Shown here one piece after another: positions 31,997-43,252 of a DNA stretch of 64,000 nucleotides. A program made the translations under genes and the position numbers. This stretch comes from Pluralibacter sp. UBA7423 (GTDB lineage: Bacteria; Pseudomonadota; Gammaproteobacteria; Enterobacterales; Enterobacteriaceae): positions 85,598 to 149,597 of the forward strand of contig DKMD01000022.1 of NCBI GenBank assembly GCA_002470465.1. The letters are read 5' to 3'. The notes beneath the pieces are model-generated. The model was not told where the DNA came from, ran no database searches, and was given only the letters and a program-made list of their open reading frames with translations. Position 1 is the first letter of the stretch. Every line of letters begins with the position of its first letter.

Positions 31997-32016
31997 TTCC
32001 TTTGTTTCCTGCCGTT

Positions 32017-33270
32017 TCAACTGAGGCGCGCGAGGGTTGCCCCATCGGCGAAGTAGGCCTTAATTCCCGCCAGAATCGACTCTGCGACTTCCTGCTGGAA
32101 GGTTGCCGTTTTCAGTTTTCGTTCTTCTTCCACGTTACTGATAAACGCGGTTTCCACCAGAATAGACGGGATATCCGGCGCTTTCAGTACCGCAAATCCG
32201 GCCTGTTCAACCCGGTTTTTGTGCAGATCGTTGATCTTACCGAGCTTGCCCAGCACCGCCTTACCGAATTTCAGGCTGTCGTTAATCGTCAACGACTGCA
32301 CCATATCGAACATGGTGTGATCGACGTATCTGTCACCGCTCTTGCTGACGCCGCCGATCAGATCGGAGGCGTTCTGAGTCTGCGCCAGATATTTTGCTGC
32401 AGTGCTGGTCGCACCTTTGGTCGAGAGCGCAAACACCGAAGAACCGCTTGGCTGACGGCTGGTGAAGGCATCTGCATGAATGGAAACGAACAGGTCAGCA
32501 CGCTGTTTCTGCGCCTTTACAACGCGTACTTTCAACGGAATAAAGATGTCTTCATTGCGCGTCATGTAGGCCTTCATATTGGCCTCTTTGTCGATGAGCG
32601 CCTTCAGGCGGCGGGCGATTTGCAGCACCACGTCTTTCTCACGCGTCTTGTATTTTCCCACCGCGCCGGAGTCTTCACCGCCGTGGCCCGGGTCAAGCAT
32701 AATGACAATCGGCCTGTCGCGCCCGGCTTTGCCCGGCTGTGGACCACTCTGGGCCGGAGGAACCTGTTTATCCAGGTCACCTTTGTTGTAATCCTCAAGC
32801 AGCGCCAGCAGCGGATCCTGCACTTCCGTCGCGGTCGACGGGTAAAGATCCATCACCAGGCGTTCTTTAAAGCCTGCTACCGGCGCCAGCGCAAACAGCT
32901 GCGGCCGGACGTTTTGCTTGAGCTCGAAGACCATCCGCACCGTCTGCGGGTCAAACTGCCCGACGCGGGCGGACTTGATGTAAGGATCGTCACTACGAAT
33001 CTGACCGCCCATGCCCTTAAGCACGGAATTGAGGTTCACCCCCTGGAGATCGACCACCAGCCGCTCAGGATTGCTCAACGCAAACTGTTTGTATTTCAGC
33101 TCGTGGCTGGATTCCAGCGTCACGCGCGTATACGTCGACGAAGGCCAGACTCGTACGGCGACCACCCGGCTTTCAGCGGCAAGCCCCACCTGGCTTACGC
33201 TGAGTAACCACATTGCCCCGGCCCCTTTTAACAGGCCGCGACGCGTTATTCCTGACTGACTTCCCGACAT
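32017..33270 (-). CDS. amiC: N-acetylmuramoyl-L-alanine amidase AmiC
   Basis: 417 residues from MSGSQSG, as in E. coli. A Tat signal peptide ([19 protein letters not shown], cut near VGLAA) exports it to the periplasm. An N-terminal AMIN domain (about 40-150) targets the septum; the C-terminal Amidase_3 zinc domain has [22 protein letters not shown] and the catalytic Glu in [11 protein letters not shown]. It splits septal peptidoglycan in daughter-cell separation. The ATG at 33270 has GGGAG upstream; the longer frame from 33303 would bury the Tat motif. Confidence 0.96.
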   Translation of the reverse strand: MSGSQSGITRRGLLKGAGAMWLLSVSQVGLAAESRVVAVRVWPSSTYTRVTLESSHELKYKQFALSNPERLVVDLQGVNLNSVLKGMGGQIRSDDPYIKSARVGQFDPQTVRMVFELKQNVRPQLFALAPVAGFKERLVMDLYPSTATEVQDPLLALLEDYNKGDLDKQVPPAQSGPQPGKAGRDRPIVIMLDPGHGGEDSGAVGKYKTREKDVVLQIARRLKALIDKEANMKAYMTRNEDIFIPLKVRVVKAQKQRADLFVSIHADAFTSRQPSGSSVFALSTKGATSTAAKYLAQTQNASDLIGGVSKSGDRYVDHTMFDMVQSLTINDSLKFGKAVLGKLGKINDLHKNRVEQAGFAVLKAPDIPSILVETAFISNVEEERKLKTATFQQEVAESILAGIKAYFADGATLARLS

Positions 33271-33448
33271 GCTTCTCCCAGGCAAAAAAAATCGATTTAG
33301 CAAAGTAAACGGCTGGTTTGACCGAAAACTTTAACCAAAGGCGCATAAACTGTCATCTATAAAAGGGTAAACAATCCTGTTTAAATCCGATTTCTCGCAT
33401 GCTTTATCAAGCCATTGGTTGAAATTGCTGCTTGCGCCCGGAAGAAAA

Positions 33449-33487
33449 ACAGAATAAAAATACAATAATTACGAATAATCATGCATA
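33449..33487 (+). promoter_or_regulatory. Tandem ARG boxes (ArgR operator) of argA
   Basis: Two 18-bp boxes, ACAGAATAAAAATACAAT (33449-33466) and TACGAATAATCATGCATA (33470-33487), separated by 3 bp, the spacing required by hexameric ArgR. Each keeps the GAAT half of the consensus. The second box ends 11 bp before the argA GTG. Confidence 0.8.
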
Positions 33488-33498
33488 GAGGTTGTACT

Positions 33499-34830
33499 GT
33501 GGTGAAGGAACGTAAAACCGAACTGGTTGAGGGATTTCGTCATTCTGTTCCCTACATTAACGCCCACCGCGGCAAGACGTTTGTCATCATGCTTGGTGGT
33601 GAAGCCATTGAGCATGAAAATTTCTCAAGCATTGTCAATGATATAGGCTTACTACACAGTCTGGGCATTCGCCTGGTACTGGTGTATGGTGCCCGCCCGC
33701 AGATTGACGCCAATCTGGCACAGCATCATCACGAGCCGCTGTACCACAAAAATACCCGAGTGACTGACGCCAAAACCCTCGACCTGGTGAAGCAGGCCGC
33801 CGGGATGCTGCAGCTCGACATCACCGCCCGTTTGTCAATGAGCCTCAACAACACGCCGTTGCAGGGTGCGCACATCAACGTCGTCAGCGGTAACTTCATT
33901 ATCGCGCAGCCGCTGGGCGTCGATGACGGCATTGATTACTGTCACAGCGGGCGTATTCGCCGCATTGACGAAGAAGCCATTCATCGCCAGCTAGACAGCG
34001 GCGCCATCGTGCTGATGGGCCCGGTGGCCGTCTCCGTGACCGGGGAAAGCTTCAACCTGACCTCGGAAGAGATTGCCACGCAGCTCGCCATCAAGCTGAA
34101 AGCGGAAAAAATGATCGGCTTTTGCTCCTCGCAGGGCGTACTGAATACCGAAGGCGAGATAATCTCTGAACTGTTCCCGAACGAAGCGCAGGCGCGTGTT
34201 GAAGCTCTGGAAACGGAAGGCGACTATTACTCCGGTACGGTACGGTTCCTGCGCGGCGCGGTGAAGGCCTGCCGCAGCGGCGTTCGTCGTTGTCACCTCA
34301 TCAGCTACCAGGAAAACGGTGCGCTGCTGCAGGAGCTCTTCTCCCGCGACGGCATCGGTACACAGATTGTGATGGAAAGCGCCGAGCAAATTCGTCGCGC
34401 CACCATCAACGACATCGGCGGGATCCTCGAGCTTATCGAGCCCCTGGAGCAACAGGGCATTCTGGTGCGTCGTTCGCGCGAGCAGCTCGAAATGGAAATC
34501 GACAAGTTCACGGTTATTCAGCGCGATAACACCACCATCGCCTGCGCCGCACTCTATCCTTTTCCGGAAGAACGCATCGGCGAGATGGCCTGCGTGGCGG
34601 TCCATCCCGACTATCGCAGCTCGTCGCGCGGTGAAGTGCTGCTGGAGCGCGTTGCCGCTCAGGCCCGGCAGATGGGGCTCAGTAAGCTGTTTGTCCTGAC
34701 CACCCGCAGCATTCACTGGTTCCAGGAGCGCGGATTCACGCCTGTCGAAGTGGATTTGCTGCCGGAGAGTAAAAAAGAGATGTACAACTATCAGCGCCGT
34801 TCGAAGGTGCTGATGGCGGATTTAACCTGA
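33499..34830 (+). CDS. argA: N-acetylglutamate synthase
   Basis: 443 residues from a GTG start, as in E. coli. First committed enzyme of arginine synthesis. N-terminal amino acid kinase-like regulatory domain ([28 protein letters not shown]) and C-terminal GNAT catalytic domain with [20 protein letters not shown] near residue 368. GTG at 33499 is preferred since GAGG lies 7 nt upstream and homologues begin [12 protein letters not shown]; the ATG at 33481 lies inside the ArgR operator. Regulated by feedback inhibition and by ArgR. Confidence 0.95.
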   Translation: MVKERKTELVEGFRHSVPYINAHRGKTFVIMLGGEAIEHENFSSIVNDIGLLHSLGIRLVLVYGARPQIDANLAQHHHEPLYHKNTRVTDAKTLDLVKQAAGMLQLDITARLSMSLNNTPLQGAHINVVSGNFIIAQPLGVDDGIDYCHSGRIRRIDEEAIHRQLDSGAIVLMGPVAVSVTGESFNLTSEEIATQLAIKLKAEKMIGFCSSQGVLNTEGEIISELFPNEAQARVEALETEGDYYSGTVRFLRGAVKACRSGVRRCHLISYQENGALLQELFSRDGIGTQIVMESAEQIRRATINDIGGILELIEPLEQQGILVRRSREQLEMEIDKFTVIQRDNTTIACAALYPFPEERIGEMACVAVHPDYRSSSRGEVLLERVAAQARQMGLSKLFVLTTRSIHWFQERGFTPVEVDLLPESKKEMYNYQRRSKVLMADLT

Positions 34831-34840
34831 CGAATGAGCT

Positions 34841-34871
34841 GCCGGGCGGCAATGGGTTTGCCCGGCCTACA
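34841..34871. repeat. REP unit between argA and recD
   Basis: TGCCGGGCGGC ... GCCCGGCCTACA forms a REP stem between the convergent argA and recD stops. The recD stop codon (34867-34869) is inside the REP tail CCTACA. Confidence 0.75.
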
Positions 34872-36702
34872 TTCTGGCAAATAACGCCGCCAGCCCGCTT
34901 CGCCGCTCGGTCCTTACCGTAATCGCTTTCGCCAGCAGTTTCTTATCCGCATACAGCGACAGCTGCTTTTTAGCACGCGTAATCGCGGTATAGACAAGCT
35001 CCCGCGTCACCAGCGGCACGCTTTGCGAAGGCAAAATCAGCGCCGCGTGGTTGAATTCCGAGCCCTGTGATTTATGCACCGTCATCGCCCAGGCGGTGTC
35101 GTGCTCCGGCAGGCGGCTCGGCTGCACGGATTTGATGCTGCCATCCGGCATCGGGAACCAGACGCGCAGCCCTGTGCCGCGATCTAACGCCACGCCGATA
35201 TCCCCATTAAACAACCCGAGCGTGCTGTCGTTGCGGGCGATCATCACCGGTCGCCCTTCGTACCAGCGGGAATGCCGTGAAGGCGTAATACGCCTCTGGC
35301 GGGCGAGCGTTTGCTCCAGCTGTTCATTCACGCCACTGACGCCATACGGCCCTTCACGCAGCGCACAAAGCAGCTGATATTGCGAAAATGCGCCGAGAAC
35401 GTCTGCCGGCTCAGCGCGAGCCTTCAACAGCGCCAGATAATCTGCGTAACCCGCCACCGCAGCGTTGAGCATATCGTCATACTCTGCGGTGGTTTTCAGC
35501 GATTTGAGTTCGATGTCGGAAAAGCCCTCGGCAAAGACGGCGTTCATCGCCTGCGGATCGCCTGCATTCACCGCTTTTGCCAGCTGACCTATGCCGGAAT
35601 CGCTGCCAAAGCGGTAGCTTTTTTGCAGCAGGCACAGGCTGTCGCGCAGCGCACCTGCCTGCGTACCCTCGCCTGCTGGAACCGGGAAGCCGGTGATTCG
35701 GCTTAGTTCCTGCGCCCTTGCTGGCGTATATCCGGCGTTAACCCAGGCACAGATATCGCCGAGCACCGCGCCGGCTTCAACCGAGGCCAGCTGATCGCGA
35801 TCGCCCAGGAAAATCACCCTGGCGTGTTCAGGCAGCGCCGCAATCAACCGCGCCATCATCGGCAGGTCGATCATTGAGGCTTCATCCACGACCAGTACGT
35901 CGAGATGCAGCGGGTTGCCCGCGTGGTAGCGCAGGCGCTGACTGCCCGGCTGGGCACCCAGCAGACGGTGAAGCGTTCCTGCCTCCGCCGGCAGCCATTT
36001 CTTCTGTTCGTCGGTTAACGGCAGCTCTCGCAGGGCAGTACCTAACGATTCTGTCAGGCGTGCTGCCGCTTTGCCCGTCGGAGCCGCCAGCCGGATACGA
36101 CATTTAGGCTGGGTATTGGTCTGGATCAGCGCCACCAGCAGTTTCGCAACCGTGGTCGTTTTCCCGGTGCCCGGACCGCCAGAAATCACAGAGATTCGTC
36201 TGGTTAACGCAACAGCTGCAGCCACCTTCTGCCAGTCGGTTTTACCTGAAGGCGGGAAAAGGGCACTTAGCGTTGTCGTCAGCAGCGCTTCATCTGCCGA
36301 TACCAGAGGCCCGGTCTGGCTAAAGAATCGGGCAATGGCAGACTCGTTCTGCCACAGGCGATTAAGGTAGAGCCGCCCTTCGCTCAGCACCAGCGGCGTC
36401 GCTTCTGTGCCATCGCTGACGGCAGGGGACACCCGTAGCAGCGATTCAATATTGTCCACCGGACCTGCCAACGCAAACAGCTGTTGCCAGAGCGCCTGCG
36501 CCCGGTCCGGGGCCTGCTCATCGGGCTGAAAGTGAGACAGCGGCAGGCAAACGTGTCCTTCTCCCGCATCCCGACTAAGTAACGCTGCCGCCAGCAGGAC
36601 GGCGGGGTTATCGTGCTCTGCAACCATCAGGGCAAACTGAACATCTAACGGGCGCAGCAGCTTTTGTTGAGCGGCTTCCATCAGCAGGGTCTTCATGTTC
36701 AT
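34867..36702 (-). CDS. recD: Exonuclease V alpha subunit RecD
   Basis: 611 residues (E. coli 608). The fast 5'-3' superfamily 1B helicase motor of RecBCD. Walker [16 protein letters not shown] near residue 170, Walker [26 protein letters not shown], and C-terminal [13 protein letters not shown] and [17 protein letters not shown] overlaps the recB stop by 4 bp; a second ATG two codons later is equally well spaced from AAAGG. Last gene of recC-ptrA-recB-recD. Confidence 0.97.
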   Translation of the reverse strand: MNMKTLLMEAAQQKLLRPLDVQFALMVAEHDNPAVLLAAALLSRDAGEGHVCLPLSHFQPDEQAPDRAQALWQQLFALAGPVDNIESLLRVSPAVSDGTEATPLVLSEGRLYLNRLWQNESAIARFFSQTGPLVSADEALLTTTLSALFPPSGKTDWQKVAAAVALTRRISVISGGPGTGKTTTVAKLLVALIQTNTQPKCRIRLAAPTGKAAARLTESLGTALRELPLTDEQKKWLPAEAGTLHRLLGAQPGSQRLRYHAGNPLHLDVLVVDEASMIDLPMMARLIAALPEHARVIFLGDRDQLASVEAGAVLGDICAWVNAGYTPARAQELSRITGFPVPAGEGTQAGALRDSLCLLQKSYRFGSDSGIGQLAKAVNAGDPQAMNAVFAEGFSDIELKSLKTTAEYDDMLNAAVAGYADYLALLKARAEPADVLGAFSQYQLLCALREGPYGVSGVNEQLEQTLARQRRITPSRHSRWYEGRPVMIARNDSTLGLFNGDIGVALDRGTGLRVWFPMPDGSIKSVQPSRLPEHDTAWAMTVHKSQGSEFNHAALILPSQSVPLVTRELVYTAITRAKKQLSLYADKKLLAKAITVRTERRSGLAALFARM

Positions 36703-39700
36703 CCTTTCACCTCCTGTGCATCGCCCGCGAACAGCTTGTCCATACCATCGATTAGGGCTTTATCGGGCCTCGTGGCATAAATGCCCTGCCCGCTTTCTCC
36801 CCCATCCACGCCGCGTAAAAACAGATAAATCACGCCGCCAAAGTGTGCATCATAGTCATAATCCCGCAGCCGGTGGCGCAAATAGCGGTGGAGCGCAAGG
36901 CTGTAAAGCTGGTACTGCAAATCATAGCGGTGCGACTGCATCGCCTGCGCCATCGCCGCCTGGGTGTAGGCTTCGCTGTTCTCCCCCAGCCAGTTCGATT
37001 TATAGTCCAGCAGGTAGTAGCGCCCATCGTGGCGGAACACGAGGTCGATAAAACCTTTCAGCATTCCGCTGACCTGGCGGAAATCAAGCGGCGGACAACC
37101 GGCGGATAACGCATCATACTGACGAATCAGCGTATCCAGCTTCTGCGGTACCAGCAGTTGCTCTATCGGCAGATAAAACTCCATCTCAACCTGTTTGTCC
37201 CTGGCCGTCAGCTGACTCAGCGAGATCCCGGCACCTGACAGCGGCGTTTGCAGCACAACGCCCAGCCACTGGGTTAAAACGGGAGCCCATTTTGCCTCGA
37301 AGCCGTTACGTTCAAGCTGTTCCTGCATCCACATTTCAGACACGGGCTGAGTGAAGTCGATCTCTTCGAACAGGCTGTGCAGGAAGGTACCTGGCGATGC
37401 ACCACGGGGGAAATGATGAGGCGTTAATTCGGCGTCTTCGATGGCCTCCGCCACGCCCGCCGCGTCAATATCCAGACGCGGCAGCAAATCCTGCGCCACG
37501 CTATGACCGCGCTGCTGGAGACCGGAATAGCTGGTCACTCGCCAGTCGTCATTGATGCGACGCTGCATTTCCCGGGCGCGCAGTTCCGGCATTTCAGGCG
37601 TGAGAGCCTGCCAGCGGCCACCCTCTGGCAGTACGGCGATCTGCAAATCTACATGTTCATTACAGAGTTCGCGCAGGCAGGCCTCAAGCCCGGCGGCGTC
37701 TTTGGCCTCACCTTTTTGCACCAGGCGCCCCAGGGCACTGTGATGCAGTTCGGTGTCGGTCGCTTTATCACTCCGACGCGGGCTGAGCGGAGCAATACCC
37801 AGGCTGCAATGCCAGATTGCACGGGTCAACGCCACGTAGAGCAAACGCAAGTCTTCGGCCAGGCGTTCTGCCTCGGCAAGCTCCAGGCTCTCCTCGCCGT
37901 TGTGCAAATCAAGCACCGCGGCAAAGGAGCTGCGATCGTGATAGAACGCCTGATCCTGCTTACGATAGCGGGCAATAAACGGTAGCCAGACCAGCGAGTA
38001 TTCCAGCCCTTTTGATTTATGCACCGTGACGATTTGCACAAGGTGCTTGTCGCTTTCCAGACGCATTTGTTGCCCGGAGGCGCCGCTGTTTGGATCGCCA
38101 ATCTGCTGTGCCAGCCAGCGCATTAGTGCGTGCTCACTTTCAAGCTGCCCGGCGGCTTCCTGGAGCAGCTCGCTGAGGTGCAGGATATCCGTCAGACGCC
38201 GCTCGCCGCCGTGGGTCGCCAGCAGGTTTTCCGCGATATTGCGGGCTGCCATCAGCGCCCGCAGCATCGCCATCACGCCGCGCTGCTGCCAGAGTTGGCG
38301 ATACTGGCTGAACTCTTCCACCAGCGCATCCCACGCCAGCTCATCCAGGTTGAGCCGTTCAATATCCTGCGCATTCAGGCCGAAAAGTGAACTGGCCAGC
38401 GCGCTACGCAGGCTGCTTTCCCGCTCCGGCGCAAGCACCGCCTGCAGCAGCCACAGCAGCTCCTGCGCTTCAGGCGTTTCAAACACGCTGTCGCGGTTAG
38501 AGAGATAGACGGACGGAATGCCAAGTACATTCAGCGCATCGCGCACCAGCGCAGCTTCCTGGCGGTTACGCACCAGTACGGTGATATCCGAAGCCTGAAC
38601 CGGACGAGCCTGTTCACCTCGCCAGAGCAGAGCATCGCCACGCTGCCCGGCGCTCAGCCAGTCGCGAATTTGACCCGCGCAGAGCTGCGCCATAAAAGCC
38701 TGATAATCTCCAGCCCCCACGCTATTGCCCGGCATCAGCCAGAAGCGCATCGCGGGCTGGCTCTCACCTTTGAGCTCAAAGCGTAACGTCTGATTTTTGG
38801 GGGCAGACTTTACAGGCAGAAAAGGGATATCACGGAACATGAAGGGGTTATCAGCAGTGCTGAACAGCTGATTGACGCTTTCCACCACGCCAGGTGCGGA
38901 GCGCCAGTTAGTATCAAGCGTGTAGTGCGCAGTCACATCGCTGCGGGCGCGCATATAGGTAAAAATATCTGCACCGCGGAAGGCGTAAATAGCCTGTTTC
39001 GGATCGCCAATCAGCAGCAGCGCGGTATCCGGCTGCTGTCGCCAGATGCGGCGGAAAATGCGGTACTGCTGCGGATCGGTGTCCTGAAATTCATCAATCA
39101 TCGCCACCGGGAAACGCTGGCGGATCGCTGCGGCTAACGCCTCGCCGCTTTCACTCTGCAACGCCTGGTCCAGGCGACAGAGCATATCGTCAAAGCCCAT
39201 CTCCCCGCGTCGCAGTTTCTCCCGGGCGACCGCCTCACGGATTTCAGTCATCGCCCTTGAAATCACAAGATCGTTCAGCGACGGCGGTGCGGCCAGGATC
39301 GCATCGATCGTCTCAAAAAGCGCATGCCGCGGCGGCTCGCCCCCCTCTTTGGTCCGGGAGATTAAAAAAGTCTGAGAAAATTTACCCAGATGCTCCGCAA
39401 GCTGATATCCGGCCTGTTCTTCCCGTGCCCAGTCGGTTACGGCATCCAGCCAGCGCCCCTGATTGGCCCGGTTGTATTTGTTTCGCTGAATGCCGGAGTT
39501 TTCGATGATCTCCGGCAGCTCGCCTGCGGCCGCAAGCCACTGGGCTTTTATGTCCGCGATTTGTGCCACAATTTGCTGATGCCGGGCGATCAGCGTCTCG
39601 TTTGACGGCGGCGATTTAAGCTGCGGAGCTTCGCCCTGAAGGTAGCGATCGATGGATTTCAGCAGTTCCTGAGGACCCATCCAGCTGGCGTGGATAGCCT

Positions 39701-40241
39701 CGGCCACCTCACGCGGCAGCGGGTAACAGTGACGCCGCCAGAAATCCGCACAGGCCTGAAAGCGCAGCCGGGACTCGTCTTCGATCAGCTGTTGTTCGAA
39801 CAGCATGCCCGATTCAAAGGCATTGAGGCTCAGCATACGCTGGCAAAAGCCGTGGATGGTAAAGACGGCAGCTTCATCCATCTGGCGTTCGGCGAGCAAA
39901 AGCACTTCCGCAGCCTGTTCTTTGTTCGGGATCTCTTCCAGCAGGCTGGCATAAAGCGGATTATCGGTGCGGTTACGCAGGCAGGCGATGCGCAGTTCGT
40001 GAATATTGCTGCGGATACGGCCGCGCAGCTCTTCGGTGGCCGCTTCTGTGAAGGTCACCACCAGCAGTTCTTCAACGTCGACAGGACGGACAAAGGCGGC
40101 TTCGCCGCCCAGTCCAAGCAGCAACCGCAAATAGAGTGCGGCGATAGTGTAGGTTTTTCCGGTGCCCGCTGAGGCTTCAATCAGGCGCTCACCCGTTAAC
40201 GGCAAGCGCAGGGGATTTAAGGACTCGGCGGTCTCGGTCAT
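36699..40241 (-). CDS. recB: Exonuclease V beta subunit RecB
   Basis: 1180 residues, as in E. coli. 3'-5' helicase plus the only nuclease domain of RecBCD. Helicase motif [21 protein letters not shown] at about 23-42; motif [52 protein letters not shown]-terminal RecB-type nuclease with the catalytic Asp and Lys in [20 protein letters not shown] near 1065-1085. Overlaps ptrA by 4 bp and recD by 4 bp, so the subunits are translationally coupled. Confidence 0.98.
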   Translation of the reverse strand: MTETAESLNPLRLPLTGERLIEASAGTGKTYTIAALYLRLLLGLGGEAAFVRPVDVEELLVVTFTEAATEELRGRIRSNIHELRIACLRNRTDNPLYASLLEEIPNKEQAAEVLLLAERQMDEAAVFTIHGFCQRMLSLNAFESGMLFEQQLIEDESRLRFQACADFWRRHCYPLPREVAEAIHASWMGPQELLKSIDRYLQGEAPQLKSPPSNETLIARHQQIVAQIADIKAQWLAAAGELPEIIENSGIQRNKYNRANQGRWLDAVTDWAREEQAGYQLAEHLGKFSQTFLISRTKEGGEPPRHALFETIDAILAAPPSLNDLVISRAMTEIREAVAREKLRRGEMGFDDMLCRLDQALQSESGEALAAAIRQRFPVAMIDEFQDTDPQQYRIFRRIWRQQPDTALLLIGDPKQAIYAFRGADIFTYMRARSDVTAHYTLDTNWRSAPGVVESVNQLFSTADNPFMFRDIPFLPVKSAPKNQTLRFELKGESQPAMRFWLMPGNSVGAGDYQAFMAQLCAGQIRDWLSAGQRGDALLWRGEQARPVQASDITVLVRNRQEAALVRDALNVLGIPSVYLSNRDSVFETPEAQELLWLLQAVLAPERESSLRSALASSLFGLNAQDIERLNLDELAWDALVEEFSQYRQLWQQRGVMAMLRALMAARNIAENLLATHGGERRLTDILHLSELLQEAAGQLESEHALMRWLAQQIGDPNSGASGQQMRLESDKHLVQIVTVHKSKGLEYSLVWLPFIARYRKQDQAFYHDRSSFAAVLDLHNGEESLELAEAERLAEDLRLLYVALTRAIWHCSLGIAPLSPRRSDKATDTELHHSALGRLVQKGEAKDAAGLEACLRELCNEHVDLQIAVLPEGGRWQALTPEMPELRAREMQRRINDDWRVTSYSGLQQRGHSVAQDLLPRLDIDAAGVAEAIEDAELTPHHFPRGASPGTFLHSLFEEIDFTQPVSEMWMQEQLERNGFEAKWAPVLTQWLGVVLQTPLSGAGISLSQLTARDKQVEMEFYLPIEQLLVPQKLDTLIRQYDALSAGCPPLDFRQVSGMLKGFIDLVFRHDGRYYLLDYKSNWLGENSEAYTQAAMAQAMQSHRYDLQYQLYSLALHRYLRHRLRDYDYDAHFGGVIYLFLRGVDGGESGQGIYATRPDKALIDGMDKLFAGDAQEVKG

Positions 40242-43126
40242 TCGTTCTCTCTCATCAGCGGCATGGATTGCTGCAACGCGCTGACGCTTTCCCAGACCTT
40301 CCAGCCTTTCGGGTGAACATAGGTTGTTTTCCCGTTCTGGCTGCCGGAGACCTGAGAAAGGACGGTCATGCCCTGCGGCTCCACCACCGTCTGATGGAAG
40401 AAGTCAGCAAGCTTTTGCGGCGTCAGCAGTTTTATCTGAGCCACTACTTTATCACGTGAATCAAAGCGCATATTACCGCGATCGAAATCTTTGCTGAGCT
40501 TCGAGGCTTCATCACCCAGCGTTTGCGGCGGCTGCTGCATCTGCGCAATCACCGACTGCTGTATTTGCGCGAACTCTTCGGGCTTCATGGCCCGCAATTT
40601 GGCCTCAGCCGTCGGGAAGAATGCCTTAAAGCGCTGCCAGAGGAAATCCGGCTGCTTGTCGCTGCTCTGCAACAGGAAACCGACGCCCCACTGGCGGCCA
40701 ATGTTCATCGGGAAGGCAAATACCGCATAGCCCAGTTGCTCTTCGGTGCGCAGCTGATTGTAGAACCACGGCTGGATAATTTGACCAAGCATGGCGCTGG
40801 CGGCGGAGCTACTGAATTCATCGGCTTTGGCCGGGGCGAATACCGCAGCAAGCGCGGAGTCGCTGGTGTTTCCTGCTTTTTCGAAGATGGCATTCTGATT
40901 TTTATCCACCACCACGTCTTTATTGCGGCACCACTCGCTGCCGTGCGCATGAAGCTGATTCTGAACTTTTCGCGCCAGAGCCACAGAATTTTCGGCCGTC
41001 ATATTACCCACCACCAGGAATTCCGGACGCGCACCGGCTTTCAGCTCATCACGCCAGGCCAGCACGTCTTTCAGGGTGATCGACGGCAACAGGTCACGGC
41101 GCACTTCACGCTGGAAATAAGGCACCTGAGACAGCATCTGAATCGGCATGATAGCCTGATCGAACGCTTTGCCCTTCTCGGCGGAATCCAGCATTTGCGC
41201 ATACCAGGATTTCGCCTGCGCGAGCTGCTCTTCGGTTGGCTGATAGCTGAAATAGCCCTGGAGCAGTGCGTCAAAGAGCTGCGGCAAACGTTGGGTATAG
41301 CCGCTGGCGTTGACCATCAGACCATTGTTGGCCCCGGTGGAGAAGCTGATACCGCCTACAGCGGCCTGATTGCTTAACTGGTCAAGCGCTATCCCTGCCA
41401 GATAATCATTCAGCGCGAAAATGACCTGATTGCGTGCGCTGTCCATCGCGTGAGGGTTGCGCAGTACTAACGTTACGTCAGCCTTAGGCTCGCTGGCAAA
41501 GTAACGGCTCGGCGTGTACACAACGCGCAGCTGTGGCTCATCGACGATAAGCTGCGGCTTGTCGCTGACTTTTTCAGGCTTAATCAGGGAGAAATCATCC
41601 GGAATGTACGGGTTCAGCGTTGGCAGCTGCAGGGCAATTTTGGCCGATTCCTGCTGCCACTGGCTGAAGGTCTGCGGGCTGATTTTATCCACCTGATAAG
41701 GCGCATCCACGAAATAGGCCGTTTTGTTATGCGGCTCGTTCGGGCTGATGTACCAGATACGCGCATTTTGCGGGGTCATCATTGCCAGCCGATCGTTAAT
41801 CGCTTTCTCATCGTACCGATCGGCAATATTCACCGCATCGAGCGTGTGTTCCACCGGCACGCGAATCATGGTGTCCGCCAGCCATTCGACGTAATCCATA
41901 TCCCGGTTGATGGACGGGTAGCGGAAATCGAGATCCAGCACGTGCGCCAGCTCATCGAAATAGCGTTTATCCACGCCCTTTTCGCGCAGCAAATTGAGGT
42001 AGCTGAAAATCGCAGCTACAACCTGGTCGCGGTTCGCCAGCCCTTTATCGGTCAGGGTGGCAGAAATTGCCAGTACGCCGCTGTTACCGTTCACTATCGG
42101 GTCAGAGTCGGCGCGAATCCCCTCGGCCAGCCCCTGATTTTGCAGCCAGTCAGACAAGGTTCCCGGGCTACGGTTGCCAATCAGGTACGTCACCAGTTCA
42201 TCGGTTTTGCTGCGGAACTGGGCGGTGTTGTTATCAATACGAAATTCCACGCGCAGCACTTTGCGAGGCACAGCAGGCGTGTAGTGAATGATGATGCCTT
42301 TCTGCGCGTCAGTCACAACCGGCACGGTGATTTCAGGGCGAGTGATATTTTTATCAGGCACGCGACCCCAGGTTTTTGCGGCCATTTTAGCCAGCTCCGG
42401 CAGGGGCTTGTTGCTGTAGATAACCGCCTTCATCAGGTTGGCTGAATAATACTTGTCACGGAATGCGAGTAGCGCGTCCAGCACCGGGCTGCCCGGTTTG
42501 TCGCTCAGCGTTTCGAGGTTACCGCCGGAGAAGCGAGCGCCAGGGTGCGCCGGGTTAATGGTTTCGGCGCTGACCTGAGCCATGCGCATCCCATCACGAC
42601 TACGGGCCATGGTCAGTTCGGAGTTTACGGCGTTTCGTTCGCGGTCAGCGTACTTTTTATCGAGCAGCGGCTCAGCAATCGCATCGGCCAGGCGATCGAC
42701 AGCGCCTTCCAGCGCGTCGTTTTCCACTTCAAGGTAGAAAGCCGTGCGGTACGGGGCGGTACTGGCGTTGTGGCTACCGCCGTGCATTTTGAGGTATTCG
42801 GCGAGGCTGTCCGGCTGCGGGTACTTTTTAGACCCCATCAGCGTCATATGCTCGAGAAAATGCGCGAGACCCGGATGAGAATCAGGATCCTCAAGTGAGC
42901 CGACGGGCACCACCAGCGCAGAGAGCGATTTTACCGCCTGCGGATCGGACACCAGCAGCACGACCATGCCGTTATCAAGCTTGATCGCCTGATACTGACG
43001 CGGATCTTTCTCACTTTTACGGATGGTTTCTTTTACCGGTTGCCAGCCTTCATCGGCCTGGCTTATGGGCGCCCAGAGGGCGAACAATACGATAAATACA
43101 ACATTCAACCAGGTGCTGCGGGGCAT
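40238..43126 (-). CDS. ptrA: Protease III (pitrilysin)
   Basis: 962 residues, as in E. coli. Periplasmic M16A zinc metalloprotease. Signal peptide at residues 1-24 (STWLNVVFIVLFALWAPISQA). The inverted zinc motif HFLEHM (HxxEH) is at about 88-93 with the third ligand Glu in ERNAVNSELTMA. Embedded between recC and recB as in other enterobacteria, though no functional link with recombination is known. Confidence 0.97.
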   Translation of the reverse strand: MPRSTWLNVVFIVLFALWAPISQADEGWQPVKETIRKSEKDPRQYQAIKLDNGMVVLLVSDPQAVKSLSALVVPVGSLEDPDSHPGLAHFLEHMTLMGSKKYPQPDSLAEYLKMHGGSHNASTAPYRTAFYLEVENDALEGAVDRLADAIAEPLLDKKYADRERNAVNSELTMARSRDGMRMAQVSAETINPAHPGARFSGGNLETLSDKPGSPVLDALLAFRDKYYSANLMKAVIYSNKPLPELAKMAAKTWGRVPDKNITRPEITVPVVTDAQKGIIIHYTPAVPRKVLRVEFRIDNNTAQFRSKTDELVTYLIGNRSPGTLSDWLQNQGLAEGIRADSDPIVNGNSGVLAISATLTDKGLANRDQVVAAIFSYLNLLREKGVDKRYFDELAHVLDLDFRYPSINRDMDYVEWLADTMIRVPVEHTLDAVNIADRYDEKAINDRLAMMTPQNARIWYISPNEPHNKTAYFVDAPYQVDKISPQTFSQWQQESAKIALQLPTLNPYIPDDFSLIKPEKVSDKPQLIVDEPQLRVVYTPSRYFASEPKADVTLVLRNPHAMDSARNQVIFALNDYLAGIALDQLSNQAAVGGISFSTGANNGLMVNASGYTQRLPQLFDALLQGYFSYQPTEEQLAQAKSWYAQMLDSAEKGKAFDQAIMPIQMLSQVPYFQREVRRDLLPSITLKDVLAWRDELKAGARPEFLVVGNMTAENSVALARKVQNQLHAHGSEWCRNKDVVVDKNQNAIFEKAGNTSDSALAAVFAPAKADEFSSSAASAMLGQIIQPWFYNQLRTEEQLGYAVFAFPMNIGRQWGVGFLLQSSDKQPDFLWQRFKAFFPTAEAKLRAMKPEEFAQIQQSVIAQMQQPPQTLGDEASKLSKDFDRGNMRFDSRDKVVAQIKLLTPQKLADFFHQTVVEPQGMTVLSQVSGSQNGKTTYVHPKGWKVWESVSALQQSMPLMRENE

Positions 43127-43252
43127 TCACGGACCTCATCATTAACAAACTTCTGTGCTGCTCTGTATGGCAGCCTCACTTATGAACATCAGTCCGTGAT
43201 ACGTCGCGCATGATAATGGAATCCGGATATCTGCGCAATTTTTAAACAATCC

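Noticed and set aside
31978..33207. 409-codon plus-strand frame opposite amiC
   Set aside because: Antisense to the Tat-exported amidase with intact motifs; no RBS and no recognisable domain.
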